Made by a program: the position numbers and the translations under genes
Shown: piece by piece, positions 63,819 to 64,000 of the stretch
Numbering within the stretch: position 1 is the first letter of the stretch
How the letters are laid out: each line of letters starts with the position of its first letter
Assembly: GCA_033675265.1 (NCBI GenBank)
Contig: JAUJYZ010000268.1
Coordinates: 1 to 64,000, forward strand
Direction of reading: 5' to 3'
Source: Actinostola sp. cb2023
Lineage: Eukaryota > Cnidaria > Anthozoa > Actiniaria > Actinostolidae
Length of the DNA: 64,000 nt
The notes under the pieces: generated by a model
Seen by the model: the letters and a program-made list of their open reading frames with translations, nothing else
Told to the model about the DNA's origin: nothing
Database searches by the model: none

Positions 63819-64000
63819 TGCAAACGATATACTCCACCTACTACATAACTAAAATTATATTTCACTTATTGATATTAATGATTTTGGTGGAGTACTGTCA
63901 TATTCTCCCCGAAAACAGACTGGATAATTATGATTCTGCAGCCAGAGTGCTGATTGAGTGGATATATATCACTACAACAGAAAAAATGTCCAAGGGACAA

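Larger units (their letters stand above)
60355..64000. other. ASNS upstream region and unassigned DNA
   Basis: No recognisable gene. The longest frames (up to 113 codons) have no family character. C-rich DNA occupies 62880-62935, and a repeat pair and inverted repeat are listed separately. An acceptor-like TTTTCTTAAAATTAAG on the minus strand near 60396-60411 might bound a 5' UTR exon of ASNS. Confidence 0.4.

Overview
The window is nuclear DNA of an animal. The genes are split by many GT-AG introns, the encoded proteins (a GATOR2 subunit, an IMP-type KH protein, an animal-type asparagine synthetase) are metazoan in architecture, and most of the sequence is intron or intergenic DNA crowded with short inverted-repeat elements (MITEs), minisatellites and microsatellites. 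I cannot name the species. Diverged protein sequences and this repeat profile suit a marine invertebrate, and a sponge is possible.

Layout. (1) Positions 48-16053, plus strand: WDR24, 5' truncated by the window edge, 21 exons, reading phase continuous from the first exon to the stop. Its introns hold a mariner-like MITE, a tRNA-derived SINE-like segment, an element with internal 48-bp repeats, 17-bp minisatellites and a 16-bp polypyrimidine minisatellite. The likely 3' UTR carries a 129-bp tandem array. (2) 17056-21548: no protein gene recognised; probable promoter and non-coding 5' exon region of the next gene. (3) 21549-50632, plus strand: an IGF2BP/Imp homologue, 15 coding exons, 521 aa, four KH domains and no RRMs. 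Its introns reach 9 kb. One of them, inside KH2, contains about 6 kb of minisatellite made of two unrelated repeats. (4) 50633-58676: no gene recognised; hAT-like elements, a 69-bp tandem array and a 1.2-kb inverted-repeat element. (5) 58677-60354, minus strand: asparagine synthetase (ASNS) without introns, complete except for a 4-bp frameshift. (6) 60355-64000: probable ASNS upstream region and unassigned DNA.

The three genes are not an operon. WDR24 (amino-acid signalling to mTORC1) and ASNS (asparagine synthesis, an amino-acid-stress gene in mammals) share a physiological theme, but nothing here shows a functional link.

I found no convincing new protein system. The most distinctive content is the MITE fauna: families with exact 9-bp target duplications, families with TAA duplications and similar ends, TA-duplicating families, a near-perfect 137-bp palindrome, and several nested insertions. 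Exon, splice-site and gene-structure oddities are listed separately.
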